DNA of 39,762 bases from Thermoanaerobacter sp. A7A (GCF_000445185.1 NZ_AVAF01000119.1:1-39762); one strand, 5' to 3'. Shown: positions 16,537 to 26,373, counted from the stretch's first letter. Made by a program: numbers and translations. The notes: a model not told the origin generated them from the sequence alone.

Positions 16537-17511
16537 ATGAGCGTTTTTAGATTTTTAAACGAAAATGACGATTGGGGAAGTACTCCCATCAGCAATTATT
16601 TTATAAATCATTTCATGTTGGATGCCCCAGGCGAATATGTCAAAGTATATATTTTGGGATTGAAATATTGCTATTATGGCAACGAAATATCTTTAAAAAC
16701 TCTGGCAGATAAATTATTTATGTCAGATATAGAAATTGACAGAGCTTTGAAGTATTGGGAAAAATCAGGCCTAGTTAAATTAAAATACATAGATGGTGAA
16801 TACACAGTTGAATATCTCCCAGTTATCCCACAACCAACCTTAAATCACAGCGTGTCCTTACAGGACCCTCAAGTAAAACAAATGTTTGAAGCAATTGAAT
16901 TGACTTTGGGAAGGCCTTTAACCTCTACAGAAATGGAAACATATTTAAGCTGGATAGATGAATACGGCTTTTCCTTGGAAATAATAACGATGTTAGTAAG
17001 TTATTGCGCTTCTAAAAACAAAACTTCTTTAAGATATATGGAAAAGGTAGCAATAGCCTGGCATGACGCAGGTCTTAAAACCGCATTAGATGTAGAAGAA
17101 TACTTAAAAGCAGAAAACAAAAGATGGCAAAATTATAGAAGGATTTTAAATGCTTTGGGTCTTAAAGAGGATGAATTAATGGAATCCCACAAAGAGATGA
17201 TGGACCGCTGGATGGACGATTTAGGTTTTGATGTAGATGTGATAATAAAAGCTTGCAACGAATGTACTCTTAAATTGAATGAACCCAGTTTCCCTTATAT
17301 AAATAAAATATTGATCAACTGGTTTAATGAAGGTATAAGAACAGTAGAAGATTTAGAAAATAAAAAGTCCTCTACAAAGAAAAAAACTCCTGTTACCTCA
17401 GGTTTTAAAGCTCCTAAAAACTACTTCAACAGCTACTCTCAGAGAAGTTACGACATAGAAGATTTGGAGAAAAAGCTTTTAGCCCATTCAAGGGGTGAAT
17501 TAAATGAATGA
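16537..17511 (+). CDS. DnaD-domain primosomal protein
   Basis: 324 aa. The N-terminal 100 residues look like a winged helix (LKTLADKLFMSDIEIDRALKYWEKSG), followed by two DnaD/DnaB_2-type helical domains (about 115-200 and 205-280), each with the YIEKILxxWxxxGI-like ending (SLRYMEKVAIAWHDAG and FPYINKILINWFNEGI). Such proteins remodel DNA at origins and help load the replicative helicase. ATG 16537 is chosen over the GTG at 16528 because GAGGTG overlaps the latter and precedes the ATG by 6 bp. It overlaps the next gene by 8 bp. Confidence 0.9.
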   Translation: MSVFRFLNENDDWGSTPISNYFINHFMLDAPGEYVKVYILGLKYCYYGNEISLKTLADKLFMSDIEIDRALKYWEKSGLVKLKYIDGEYTVEYLPVIPQPTLNHSVSLQDPQVKQMFEAIELTLGRPLTSTEMETYLSWIDEYGFSLEIITMLVSYCASKNKTSLRYMEKVAIAWHDAGLKTALDVEEYLKAENKRWQNYRRILNALGLKEDELMESHKEMMDRWMDDLGFDVDVIIKACNECTLKLNEPSFPYINKILINWFNEGIRTVEDLENKKSSTKKKTPVTSGFKAPKNYFNSYSQRSYDIEDLEKKLLAHSRGELNE

Positions 17512-18487
17512 AAACATCATCCATGAAATCCTTAAAGAATATGAAATGAAAAGAGATAAGGCTTTAAAAGATGCCCTCAATCGTAAAAACAAACTTTATA
17601 AAGAAATTCCTGAACTTGAAAAAATTGAGGAAGAGATTAAGAAGGTAGGAATCGAAATAACTCAATCAATTTTTAAAGAACCTGAAAATGGAAGAGAACT
17701 TTTAAATCTTTTAAAAGAGAGGTTAAATAATTTAAAAAAGAAGAAGGCTTATCTCTTAGAATCTAATGGATACCCTGAAGATTATCTAGAACCTAAATAC
17801 GAATGCAACATATGCAAAGATACAGGATATGTAAATAGAAAGCGATGTAAATGTTTTGACCAAAAACTTATAAATATTTATTATAAACAATCAAGTATAG
17901 CCGAAATACTTAAAAAAGAAAATTTCTCTAATTTTAATTTCGAATATTATTCAGACAAACCCTATGGTGATAAGCCTTCCCCAAGAAGCAACATGAAAAA
18001 TATTGTAGAGTTTTCTCTTAATTTTATAAAAAATTTTGATACTACCGCTGAAAGCCTTTTTTTCTATGGTGACTCAGGTCTTGGTAAAACCTTTCTTGCT
18101 AATTGTATAGCAAAGGAATTATTAGATAGAGGTAAAAGTGTGATATATCGCACAGCACCAGATTTAATTGAAGGTTTGAGAATAAACAAGCTTAATGCTG
18201 ATAGCAGTAGCTATAATGAATATTTGGAATTATTAAAAGAATGTGACCTCCTTATAATCGACGATTTGGGAACAGAATCTATAACTGCTTTTAGTTTGCA
18301 GGAATTTTTTAATATTTTAAATACAAGATTGTTACTTGGCAAAAAATTTATTATTTCTACAAATTTACTTTTATCAGAAATAATGGCAATTTATCCTGAA
18401 AGAATTTATTCACGAATATTTGGCCATTTTAAATTGCTCAATTTCTACGGTGAAGATATAAGGCTAAAGCGAAAAATGATAATTTAA
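17504..18487 (+). CDS. DnaI/DnaC-type helicase loader ATPase
   Basis: 327 aa. N-terminal coiled coil (1-90), a cysteine cluster CNICKDTGY...RCKC (C101, C104, C115, C117) as in the zinc-binding N-domain of DnaI, then AAA+ with Walker A GDSGLGKT (189-196), Walker B LLIIDDLG (249-256), and sensor residues in FIISTNLL and ERIYSRIFG (arginine finger region). Paired with the DnaD-domain gene it forms a helicase-loading module for chromosomal replication. Ends 4 bp inside the convergent M1 peptidase gene. Confidence 0.92.
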   Translation: MNENIIHEILKEYEMKRDKALKDALNRKNKLYKEIPELEKIEEEIKKVGIEITQSIFKEPENGRELLNLLKERLNNLKKKKAYLLESNGYPEDYLEPKYECNICKDTGYVNRKRCKCFDQKLINIYYKQSSIAEILKKENFSNFNFEYYSDKPYGDKPSPRSNMKNIVEFSLNFIKNFDTTAESLFFYGDSGLGKTFLANCIAKELLDRGKSVIYRTAPDLIEGLRINKLNADSSSYNEYLELLKECDLLIIDDLGTESITAFSLQEFFNILNTRLLLGKKFIISTNLLLSEIMAIYPERIYSRIFGHFKLLNFYGEDIRLKRKMII

Positions 18488-19926
18488 TAAAACCACTCTT
18501 GGAAAAATCCACCTGTATCTTTGCCTGTAACACTGTCCACTACGTCAATTAGGTCTTGCGTAGTGGCAATTTTATATTTGTATTTATCATAATAATTTTG
18601 AAGCACCTTTTTGAATTCTTCGTCACCTATCAGATTCCTCAGATTATAAAAAACCATTGCTCCTTTGTTATAAGCTATATTAGTGTACTCCTTCCACTCT
18701 TTAAAATCTGCCAAAGTCTTAGCTAACGAAATATCTGAATTGGTATTTAGAAATTTATTAAATTCTCCCTCTATAACAAGTCTATAAATCTCATCAGCTG
18801 TTGCCTTACCATAATACCTTTCTATATACATAATTGTAGTGTACTCCGTCAATCCCTCATCCAGCCAAGATTCTTTTATTTGATTATTCCCCACAACACC
18901 ATACCACCACTGATGAGCAGTCTCGTGAGCAATTACATATTCTAAATGAAACAAATTAGCTTTTGTATACAAATCCTTTGATATCATTACAAGATTAGGA
19001 TATTCCATGCCTCCCATGTAAAAATCAGTCTGTACAACAGAATATTGTTTATAAGGATACTTGCCAATATAATCATTGTAAAACTTAATTGCATCTACAG
19101 CAAATTTAAGAGCTTTATCCCCATACCCTTCTGTAAAATAATAGGATTTAACTTTTATGCCATCTACCTGCTGCTCTGCTATCTTAAATTTCGTGCTTAA
19201 AACCATAGCAAAATCTCTTACTTTTTGTGCTTCAATAACTAATTCTTTGGAATCTCCATAGTTTTTCTCTTGTTTTATCTCTCCAGTAGAGGCAACTATC
19301 ATTTTTTTAGGTACTGACAATTTCACTTTGTAATTTGCTATATCACTATAAAAAGGATCTCCAAAAATGTAGTAGGGGTCATTATTCCAGCCATTTTTAT
19401 CATATACAGAGAGTATAGGATACCAATTTCCTATCTGTACAGTATTGTTCCCATAGCCAAATCTACTTCTACAAGGTGGAATTTGTACTTTGTAGGTCAT
19501 ATTGATTTCTATTGTTTCTCCTTTTTTTAATTCTTTAGGCAAATTTATTTTTAAAATTTCCTCATTAGGTTCTTCCAATTCGTAAGTAGCTGGAATGTCT
19601 TTATCAAAAGTAACTTTTTCAATCTCTATAAATCCCGGCTGAAAACCATTAGGATAGGCAAAAGGGAGTTCTTCCTTCGTAAAAGGCAAATTCTCTTGTG
19701 TCTTGAAAGCATTTGGATATAGATGAAAGTATATTTCTTTTAAGGGGATATCATTGGTATTTATGTATTTTACTGTTTGAGTAGCGTAAATTATTTTATT
19801 TTGGTCATCATATTTTGCTTCAATTGTGTAAGATGTAAGTTGAGTCTCTTCAGGCAAAAGATAAAGCACTAAGCCGATAATTACAATTATAACTAAACCT
19901 AGTAGTGCTTTTTGTTTTATTTTCAT
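18484..19926 (-). CDS. M1-family metallopeptidase, membrane anchored
   Basis: 480 aa. N-terminal helix (residues 8-24). Zinc site H334-E335-T-A-H338 in IAHETAHQWWYG and E357 in ESWLDEGLTEYT, the HExxH(18)E of M1 aminopeptidases. The substrate loop reads GGMEYP (305-310) where most members have GAMEN. It lacks the C-terminal ERAP-like domain, as is usual for short bacterial M1 relatives. Probably acts on peptides outside the membrane. Convergent with the helicase-loader gene. Confidence 0.9.
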   Translation of the reverse strand: MKIKQKALLGLVIIVIIGLVLYLLPEETQLTSYTIEAKYDDQNKIIYATQTVKYINTNDIPLKEIYFHLYPNAFKTQENLPFTKEELPFAYPNGFQPGFIEIEKVTFDKDIPATYELEEPNEEILKINLPKELKKGETIEINMTYKVQIPPCRSRFGYGNNTVQIGNWYPILSVYDKNGWNNDPYYIFGDPFYSDIANYKVKLSVPKKMIVASTGEIKQEKNYGDSKELVIEAQKVRDFAMVLSTKFKIAEQQVDGIKVKSYYFTEGYGDKALKFAVDAIKFYNDYIGKYPYKQYSVVQTDFYMGGMEYPNLVMISKDLYTKANLFHLEYVIAHETAHQWWYGVVGNNQIKESWLDEGLTEYTTIMYIERYYGKATADEIYRLVIEGEFNKFLNTNSDISLAKTLADFKEWKEYTNIAYNKGAMVFYNLRNLIGDEEFKKVLQNYYDKYKYKIATTQDLIDVVDSVTGKDTGGFFQEWFY

Positions 19927-20006
19927 ATAACCAGCTCCCCTAAATTATCCTTCAATATATATTAGTACAAATTTTTAAATAATAGAACTTTTTCACTTAA
20001 AAAATA

Positions 20007-20037
20007 AAAAGCACCTTAAAAAAGAAAAGGTGCTTTT
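20007..20037 (-). terminator. Terminator of the DUF1015 gene
   Basis: Perfect 11-bp stem (20007-20017 with 20027-20037) followed on the minus strand by TTTTTATTTTTT. It touches the stop codon. Confidence 0.9.
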
Positions 20038-21283
20038 AGCTCAATTCATGAATAAATAATCCGCTTCTTAGTTTAGGCTCAAACCAGGTAGACTTAGGAG
20101 GCATTATCATTCTCGCATCGGCAACAGCAATTAAATCTTCAACTGTTGTCGGATGCATAGAAAAAGCCACTTTCATGTCTTCCTTAACTCTTCTTTCTAA
20201 TTCTTCTAAGCCTCTAATTCCTCCTACAAAATCAATCCTTTTATCAGTTCTCGGATCTTTTATCCCCAAAATAGGATCTAACAGATTTTTTTGTAAGATG
20301 GACACATCCAAACTTTCTATCGGATCCGATGGGTTAAAAGTACCTTCTTTGGCAGTAAGTTTGTACCACTTCCCTGATAGATACATGCCAAAAGTGTGCT
20401 TTTGCGAAGGATTGAAAGGCTGGCCTTCATTACATTTCTCTACTTCAAATTTCTCTTTTATCTTCTCAATAAATTCACTTTCAGAATAGCCGTTTAAATC
20501 TTTTACCACCCTATTATAAGGCATGATATAAGCTTCATCATGGGGCACTAACACTGCTAAAAAATAGTTAAACTCCTCATCTCCTTTATAATCAGGATTT
20601 TGTTCTCGCCTCTTTAAGCCTACTTTTACAGAAGCAGCAGCCCGATGATGTCCATCTGCAATGTAAAGATAGTCTATTACCTTAAAAACAGAAGTAATTT
20701 TATTTATTAAGGATTTGTCATCTATAATCCATACTGTATGTCTTATTTCATCCTCTGATGTAAAATCATATATAGGATTTTTGCTCTCCATCCAGCTATT
20801 TAACAACTTTTTAAGCTCTTGATTGGCTTTGTACGTTAAAAAAACTGGACTTGTGTGAGCATCACAGTAATCCATGTGATTTATTCTATCCTGTTCTTTC
20901 TCCGGCAGAGTAAGCTCATGCTTTTTAATTATTCCTTCTAAATACTCATCAATCGAAACAGTCGCTACCAATCCCACTTGACTCCTGCCGTTCATTATTT
21001 CTCTATAGATGTAACAGTTCTCCTCATTATCTTTTATTAACAGTCCTTTTTTAAGCATTCTGTCAAAATTTTCTCTCGCTTTTTCATAAACTATTTCATC
21101 GTAAGGATTTATAGATGGAGCTAAATCTATTTCTGCTCTATCCACATGAAGAAATGAATAAGGATTATCTTTCGCCAAATTCCTCGCTTCTTCGGTATTT
21201 ACGACGTCATAAGGCAAGGACGCTATTTTATCTGCCAATCCTGGTACAGGCCTTATTGCCTTAAAGGGTTTTACTGTAGCCAT
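20036..21283 (-). CDS. DUF1015 family protein
   Basis: 415 aa, full family length. The family start is clear: VKPFKAIRPVPGLADKIASL then PYDVVNTEEAR, with NPYSFLHVDRAEIDL following. Later blocks YIADGHHRAAASVKV (a probable catalytic or ligand histidine pair) and DPRTDKRIDFVGG are also typical. The family is found next to serine and phosphoserine metabolism genes in some clostridia, but here it stands alone with its own promoter and terminator, so I make no functional call beyond the family. Confidence 0.93.
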   Translation of the reverse strand: MATVKPFKAIRPVPGLADKIASLPYDVVNTEEARNLAKDNPYSFLHVDRAEIDLAPSINPYDEIVYEKARENFDRMLKKGLLIKDNEENCYIYREIMNGRSQVGLVATVSIDEYLEGIIKKHELTLPEKEQDRINHMDYCDAHTSPVFLTYKANQELKKLLNSWMESKNPIYDFTSEDEIRHTVWIIDDKSLINKITSVFKVIDYLYIADGHHRAAASVKVGLKRREQNPDYKGDEEFNYFLAVLVPHDEAYIMPYNRVVKDLNGYSESEFIEKIKEKFEVEKCNEGQPFNPSQKHTFGMYLSGKWYKLTAKEGTFNPSDPIESLDVSILQKNLLDPILGIKDPRTDKRIDFVGGIRGLEELERRVKEDMKVAFSMHPTTVEDLIAVADARMIMPPKSTWFEPKLRSGLFIHELS

Positions 21284-21327
21284 AATAATCCTCCTAAAAA
21301 TTTATTTCAACTGATTTCAATGCTTTT

Positions 21328-21355
21328 ATTATATCATATCACTTTATAAATGCAA
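21328..21355 (-). promoter_or_regulatory. Promoter of the DUF1015 gene
   Basis: Minus strand TTGCAT (21350-21355), 16 bp, extended -10 TGATATAAT (TATAAT at 21328-21333). It marks a limit for the right end of the TnpB element. Confidence 0.65.
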
Positions 21356-21364
21356 TGTATTAAA

Positions 21365-22700
21365 CTGACACACTCTCTCCACTAAAGTGGAGAGGTTCTT
21401 TAAGCGAAGATTGATAGTCTATGCTACCCTTATTCGCTTTGGGTTGCCAAACCCTCTACCCCTATCCAATCTCGGATTCAGGGTTACTCTCTTTAATATG
21501 TTCACTGCACCGTTTATATCGGCATTCATTACTGTCCTACACCTACTGCAAACATATAATCCTCTGTATATGCGATTATTCTTCTCCACTATACCGCATA
21601 CAGAACATGTTTGAGAAGTATATGCTTCTTCTACTTTTTTTGCCTCTATCCCATATTCTCTAGCTTTGTATTTTATCATATCAAACAATCTACCAAATGG
21701 TATTTTGTGCAGTTTCTCGTTATTCTTATGTCCTATATCCATATCTCTCATTCCGTCACTCATTCCACCTATTATTATTTTGCTTATTCCGTTCTGCCTC
21801 GCCAGTTCTATTATATACCTTGAAACTTTATGTATGTAGTCTTTTACAAAGTTCTTCTCTTTGATTATTAAATTGTGAAGCTTATACGATGTTTTGTATC
21901 CTTGTTTTGAAATTACAGATTGGATTCTCGCTTTTTCCTTGGCTAATAATCTTAATCTTGAGATAAGATAACCGCCATCAATAATAAATGTTTCTGGATT
22001 TTCTTCTATAACTATTGCTGCAAAATTCTTTATTCCAAAATCTATTCCCATCATTTTTTTATCTGCAGGTTCGACTTCTGGTATATCTTTTTTATAAACG
22101 ATATGAACAAAATATGTAGTATGTCCATACAAAGTTTTTGGAACAATTTCAATTTCCTGTACAGTATTGAGCGATAGATTTTTCGGTAAATCTATCCATA
22201 GATATTTGGACTCAATACCGTACTTTTCTTTTAAATATTGCTTTGTTTGTGTGGACAATGATAGTCTGATTTTGCTATTAATTATTTTTATGCCATTTTT
22301 CTTCCATCTTACAGGGATATGCCCGTTTTTGGGTTGATACTTCGGCTTTTTAGTATATCCATCAAAAAAATTCTTCCAAGCTATCTGTAGTTTTTGCAGT
22401 ATTGCTTGTGCAGATTGTGAATGCAAGTTTTTATACCAGAAATTATCCTTTAAGCACTTTTCTAACTGATTTACTGATATTTCTCTGTTCTGAACAGCGT
22501 AGTTTGCGACGTTCCACAGTTTTGATGCTGAGTATGTTAAATGTCTCAATATTATTCTGTGTTCTCTGCTGCAGTGAGAAAGTTGAAATACTATAACTCT
22601 TGTTACTTCCATTTTTCTCACCTCCTTCCTGTTTTAACTCTACTTTATTTTATCACATTTTTTACCGCCTTTCATCTCTCAGTAAATTGGAAAGCGTTCT
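21365..22700 (-). mobile_element. IS605/IS1341-type element carrying only tnpB
   Basis: Boundaries are estimates. The 3' side holds a hairpin CTCTCCACT/AGTGGAGAG (21375-21383 with 21386-21394) downstream of tnpB, where the right-end structure and the guide (omega) RNA of such elements lie. The 5' side runs to about 22700, just beyond a CCGCC/GGCGG-bounded segment. No tnpA is present, so mobility would depend on a transposase supplied in trans. It lies between two genes and breaks neither. Confidence 0.65.
21419..22612 (-). CDS. tnpB: TnpB RNA-guided nuclease-like protein (IS605 OrfB)
   Basis: 397 aa, normal TnpB length. N-terminal OrfB helix-turn-helix region (about 1-100), central beta region, RuvC-I D191 in MMGIDFGIKNFAA, zinc finger C336/C339/C355/C358 (TSQTCSVCG...YVCSRC), and RuvC-III D365 in NADINGAVNI. 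At RuvC-II, where TnpB usually has the catalytic Glu (IVIEDL), this protein has IIIGGM (G282-G283); E329 of EEAYTSQ is a possible substitute. ATG 22612 is chosen over the GTG three codons upstream because the GGAGGTGAG ribosome site covers that GTG. Confidence 0.93.
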   Translation of the reverse strand: MEVTRVIVFQLSHCSREHRIILRHLTYSASKLWNVANYAVQNREISVNQLEKCLKDNFWYKNLHSQSAQAILQKLQIAWKNFFDGYTKKPKYQPKNGHIPVRWKKNGIKIINSKIRLSLSTQTKQYLKEKYGIESKYLWIDLPKNLSLNTVQEIEIVPKTLYGHTTYFVHIVYKKDIPEVEPADKKMMGIDFGIKNFAAIVIEENPETFIIDGGYLISRLRLLAKEKARIQSVISKQGYKTSYKLHNLIIKEKNFVKDYIHKVSRYIIELARQNGISKIIIGGMSDGMRDMDIGHKNNEKLHKIPFGRLFDMIKYKAREYGIEAKKVEEAYTSQTCSVCGIVEKNNRIYRGLYVCSRCRTVMNADINGAVNILKRVTLNPRLDRGRGFGNPKRIRVA

Positions 22701-22717
22701 CGGCGGATGATCGTAAA

Positions 22718-23674
22718 TTATCTTTTAATCTCACTTCCCGACAAATTATCACCTGGTTCTACATTAAAATTTATAGTTTTGCCATCACTTACTGCAATTA
22801 CAGTCCCACATTCATCTGTTCTATATACTATTATTCCTAATGACCTAAGCTTTTTCATTGTTTCTTTGTGGGGATGACCATAGTCATTGTATTTACCGCA
22901 AGATATAACAGCATATTTAGGATGTACTGCCTTTAAAAATGCCCAAGTAGAAGATGAAGAACTGCCATGATGTCCAATTTTTAAGACGTCGGCTTTTAAA
23001 TTATATCCTTTACTTAGCATTTCCTTTTCAGATTGTTCACTAGCATCTCCTGTAAACAAAAAAGATGTATTACCATACGTAATTTTTATTACCGCACTAT
23101 AATTATTTAAGTCCTCGTAATGGGAACTATTTGGCGCAAGCATTTTTGCAATTATACCATCTCCAAGGTCAATTACTACTCCTGTTTTTGCAACGTTTAT
23201 CGAAAGTCCTTTTGATTTTGCTGCCTTTAGAACTTCTTCAAATGTCCTCGTTGTAGTGGTTACTTTAGGCATATAAAACTTTCCTATTTTGAAGGTTTTT
23301 ATAATCTCCACTATACCTCCTATGTGGTCATTATGAGGATGGGTACCTATAAGTACGTCAATTTTATTAATTCCCTGGCTTTTTATGTACTTTATAACTT
23401 TGCTACCCATTTCAGGTGTTCCTGCATCTATTAACATCGTCTTGCCTGATGGAGTTTGTATAAATATACTGTCTCCTTGTCCTACGTCTATATAATTTAC
23501 TGTTAAACTGTCTGTTGCGGATTTTTTAACTGCTTCGTGCTGTTTTTTTATTCCTTCATCCTGTAAAACCTGTTGAACTTCATGAGTAAGGGTATTGTCA
23601 AATATTGTATAATTTGTCAATATAAATGCAAATAGTATTAATATAAAGGGCAACAGTAATCTCTTCTTGTACAT
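22718..23674 (-). CDS. ComEC-like metallo-beta-lactamase-fold hydrolase, secreted
   Basis: 318 aa. N-terminal signal or anchor (KRLLLPFILILFAFILTNY), then the MBL core: NYIDVGQGDSIFIQTPSG, metal motif H112-P-H114-N-D116-H117-IGG, LFTGDASEQSE and LKIGHHGSSSSS. This is the ComEC/Rec2 C-terminal type of hydrolase without the channel part. By family it acts outside the membrane, possibly on DNA or another phosphodiester. It is preceded in the operon by the DUF3006 gene, a frequent partner. Confidence 0.88.
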   Translation of the reverse strand: MYKKRLLLPFILILFAFILTNYTIFDNTLTHEVQQVLQDEGIKKQHEAVKKSATDSLTVNYIDVGQGDSIFIQTPSGKTMLIDAGTPEMGSKVIKYIKSQGINKIDVLIGTHPHNDHIGGIVEIIKTFKIGKFYMPKVTTTTRTFEEVLKAAKSKGLSINVAKTGVVIDLGDGIIAKMLAPNSSHYEDLNNYSAVIKITYGNTSFLFTGDASEQSEKEMLSKGYNLKADVLKIGHHGSSSSSTWAFLKAVHPKYAVISCGKYNDYGHPHKETMKKLRSLGIIVYRTDECGTVIAVSDGKTINFNVEPGDNLSGSEIKR

Positions 23675-23724
23675 AGCTAAAACCTCTCCTTCAAATTATG
23701 CACCTTTTTAACATTTATCCATCT

Positions 23725-23946
23725 TTATTCATCTTTAAATAGGTCCTTCGCCAAATCTTCAATAGCCTTTTTGCGCTTTTCTGTTTCGCTTTTATCTACA
23801 TCCACATTAAATATCAGTACGTCTCCTTCATTTACCTCCTTAGGAAGTAATTCCCGAGGGAAATTAAAAATCTTATCTTTCCATTCTATGACCGCCCAAT
23901 CTCCTTCAAATCTATCTATAACACAAATTTCATTTTTTTTAGGCAT
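23725..23946 (-). CDS. DUF3006 domain protein
   Basis: 73 aa. VIDRFEGDWAVIEWKD...FNFPRELLPKEVNEGDVLIF is the DUF3006 pattern, a small beta-barrel-like fold. ATG 23946 is used because GAGGTG precedes it by 6 bp and contains the alternative upstream GTG. It lies 50 bp before the ComEC-like hydrolase; the two are usually found together, suggesting a shared but unknown function. Confidence 0.88.
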   Translation of the reverse strand: MPKKNEICVIDRFEGDWAVIEWKDKIFNFPRELLPKEVNEGDVLIFNVDVDKSETEKRKKAIEDLAKDLFKDE

Positions 23947-24130
23947 TATTATCACCTCTCGTATAATATCATTGTATATAAAATTTCCAGTTAAGGTTTA
24001 AGGCCATCGGTTACTACTCCATCGAATGAATTTTAGAAACAAGCGAATACTTAGTCTGTTCCTATCACTAGCATTGGTACTATCAATTATTTTAGTGCCT
24101 ATGGGTGACAAGACTTACCACAATTGATTT

Positions 24131-24329
24131 ACCTTTAGTATTATTAAGCATCAAACCGATAGTGTCAAGATAAAATACATGGAAGGTAAGAGCTATATTT
24201 GAAGCACCAGATACCAAAACACCGAAAATGATACTAAATCAAATACAAAGAGAAGCAGCTGAAAAACCAAATAAGCTCTTCACAGATCGAAAAGATCAGA
24301 TGTTGTCATTTTGTTGTCACCAACACTAA
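24131..24329 (+). pseudogene. Phage-type tyrosine integrase remnant
   Basis: Two in-frame pieces resemble a phage integrase broken by frameshift and deletion. SVKIKYMEGKSYI then (other frame) IFEAPDTKTPK match the region before the conserved RTIPL strand; immediately after, QIQREAAEKPNKLF matches the extreme C-terminus (EMQxEAAxKLNxLF). The catalytic R, H and Y region between them is missing. It ends 46 bp from the 3' end of tRNA-Thr, a normal attachment site for such integrases. The rest of 23,956-24,130 shows nothing else I can name. Confidence 0.6.
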
Positions 24330-24330
24330 A

Positions 24331-24359
24331 ATAAAAAAGCAAGGTACTTAAAAACCTTG
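24331..24359 (-). terminator. Terminator of tRNA-Thr
   Basis: CAAGGT/ACCTTG stem (24340-24345 with 24354-24359) then CTTTTTTATTTT on the minus strand. Confidence 0.8.
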
Positions 24360-24375
24360 ACTTTTGACAAAAAAA

Positions 24376-24451
24376 TGGAGCTGGCGAAAGGACTTGAACC
24401 TTCAACCTGCTGATTACAAGTCAGCTGCTCTGCCTATTGAGCTACGCCAGC
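24376..24451 (-). tRNA. tRNA-Thr (anticodon TGT)
   Basis: 76 nt with an encoded CCA end. Acceptor GCTGGCG pairs with CGCCAGC, the D-arm is GCTCAATAGGCAGAGC, the anticodon loop CTTGTAA gives anticodon TGT (reads ACA and by wobble other ACN codons), and the T-arm has GGTTCAAGTCC. It is a single tRNA, flanked by a consensus promoter and a terminator. Confidence 0.97.
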
Positions 24452-24488
24452 ACCTTTATTAGCTATCCAATTGTCCTGACATTTATAT

Positions 24489-24517
24489 ATTATACTTAGA
24501 GCAACAGTATATGTCAA
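24489..24517 (-). promoter_or_regulatory. Consensus promoter of tRNA-Thr
   Basis: Exact TTGACA (24512-24517), 17 bp, exact TATAAT (24489-24494) on the minus strand, about 30 bp before the mature 5' end. It lies in the short gap behind the S9 peptidase gene. Confidence 0.85.
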
Positions 24518-24542
24518 GCTTTTTAAAAAATTTTTTTGCCCT

Positions 24543-26336
24543 TTACTTATGGCGATCGAGAAAATCCAAAATAGCTGTGTACACCTTTATTTCATTAGCT
24601 TTTTTGGAAAAGCCATGGCCTTCATCTGGTAGTACAATGTACTCTACATCCCTACCCTTTGACCTTAAAGCTTCTACAATTTGGTCTGACTCTGCTTTCA
24701 CTACACGAGGGTCATTAGCCCCCTGCACCACTAACATAGGTTTTGTCATGTTTTCTAAATAAGTGATGGGGGAATCTTTAATTAAACGTTCTTTGTCTTT
24801 TACAGGGTCTCCCAACGCTCTTTCCATCATAGGCTTCCAATGGGGTGGCACAGATTCTGCGAAGGTAATTAAATTGCTGACTCCAAAAATATCAACAAAG
24901 GCTTTAATTTTGTCTGCATGCCTTCCGTGTAACAGAAGGGTCATATACCCTCCATAACTTCCCCCAACTACAAATATTTTATCTTTGTCAATTTTCCCTG
25001 TCTCAATAAGCCAATCTATCCCTGCAATTATATCCTTTCGTGGCCCTTCTCCCCAATTTCTTTCTACTAGTTGAGTAAAGGTTTTACCATATCCTGTGCT
25101 CCCTCTGAAATTTGGAGCAAATATGCGATACCCATAAGCTAATAAGAGTTGGAAAAATGGGCGGAAAAACTTTCTTTCAGCAGCTTGCGGTCCACCATGT
25201 GGCCAAAGAACTGTGTATCCATTGTCTATATCAGCTAGAGGTTTAAAAAACAATGCCTGTATCCTTTTGCCATCAAAACTTGCATATTCTAAAACTTCTG
25301 GCTCCACCAATAATTCTTTTGGGATACCGGGCAACCTATTTTGGGTAATAGGTTCCCACTCTCTACCTTCTACCAGTCTGTATATGTTGTGAATGGTTGT
25401 GGCACTTCGGCCTAATACGTATATCGTGCCTTTTTTAGAAACCTCCAATTGGTCTATTACCGAAACTGGCAAGGGTATTTTTTCTAACCTTTGGTCATCT
25501 AAATAAAAGCGATACAAAAGGTCTTCAACACCTTTTTCTGCTTGAAGTATGATACTGCTACTTTCTCTGTGAAACTTTGCTTCCACAAAAGAGACATCGG
25601 GTATTTCTAAAATTTTGCGAAAAGCTTTGTCTTTTATTGAAAACATCGCAAGATATGTAAAATCAGACTCATAGTCTGTCAAAAAATATATTGTGTCCTT
25701 GTCTACAAAAAGAGGACTTCTGGTTATGTGAATTTTTTGTGGATCAGGAACAAGTGGCAAAGTTTCTGTCTCAGTCATCACCATTGCTACAGCATAGGTG
25801 TTGGCAAAACCTTTTATTATCACAAATCGGGTGTCGTCGTCAGACACTGCAGCAAGGTATGTAGCCCCTTCTGATCCTTCGTACAATCTTCTTTCTTGCT
25901 TTTTTTCAATATCGTATACATATCCATTCAAATAAGTAGGATTTTCCTTGCTTGAAACGTAATACAAAAGTTTTCCTTTTTCATTTAAATGTGAAAAATA
26001 GTATTTGTCCTGATCTTTAGATTCCTCAAACAAAGGCGTAAGTTCTCCCCCTATTAAAGGCAATGCGTATATTTTGTAGTTTTCATCCCCATCTTTATCA
26101 AATCCCGCAAGTATATATCTCCCTTTTGGGTCAAATTTAATAAAGGAAGTGCTTTGCCCGATGCTCGTTAATGGATACGGATAATAGGAAGTTTCAAGGT
26201 CAATAGCCCACAAATTAAAAGCACCGTTTAAATTGGCACTCATTACAAGCTTAGAATCGTCGGGCGAAACCTCAAAAGCTTGAATTATGTATGCCCCCAA
26301 ATATTCCTTAGCAGTAGGCTTTTTAAACTCAAACAA
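24543..26336 (-). CDS. S9-family serine peptidase (acylaminoacyl/prolyl oligopeptidase type)
   Basis: 597 aa, cytoplasmic (no signal peptide). The N-terminal 350 residues form a beta-propeller (repeats such as [12 protein letters not shown] and [12 protein letters not shown]); the C-terminal alpha/beta-hydrolase has S460 in [11 protein letters not shown]542 in QGANDPRVV and H574 in PDEGHGFS. It cleaves short or acylated peptides that fit into the propeller channel. TTG start at 26336 with AAGGGGGA 7 bp upstream, driven by its own promoter. Confidence 0.93.
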   Translation of the reverse strand: MFEFKKPTAKEYLGAYIIQAFEVSPDDSKLVMSANLNGAFNLWAIDLETSYYPYPLTSIGQSTSFIKFDPKGRYILAGFDKDGDENYKIYALPLIGGELTPLFEESKDQDKYYFSHLNEKGKLLYYVSSKENPTYLNGYVYDIEKKQERRLYEGSEGATYLAAVSDDDTRFVIIKGFANTYAVAMVMTETETLPLVPDPQKIHITRSPLFVDKDTIYFLTDYESDFTYLAMFSIKDKAFRKILEIPDVSFVEAKFHRESSSIILQAEKGVEDLLYRFYLDDQRLEKIPLPVSVIDQLEVSKKGTIYVLGRSATTIHNIYRLVEGREWEPITQNRLPGIPKELLVEPEVLEYASFDGKRIQALFFKPLADIDNGYTVLWPHGGPQAAERKFFRPFFQLLLAYGYRIFAPNFRGSTGYGKTFTQLVERNWGEGPRKDIIAGIDWLIETGKIDKDKIFVVGGSYGGYMTLLLHGRHADKIKAFVDIFGVSNLITFAESVPPHWKPMMERALGDPVKDKERLIKDSPITYLENMTKPMLVVQGANDPRVVKAESDQIVEALRSKGRDVEYIVLPDEGHGFSKKANEIKVYTAILDFLDRHK

Positions 26337-26373
26337 TTTGCAATCCCCCTTTTAGTTAAACCTTTATATTTAA

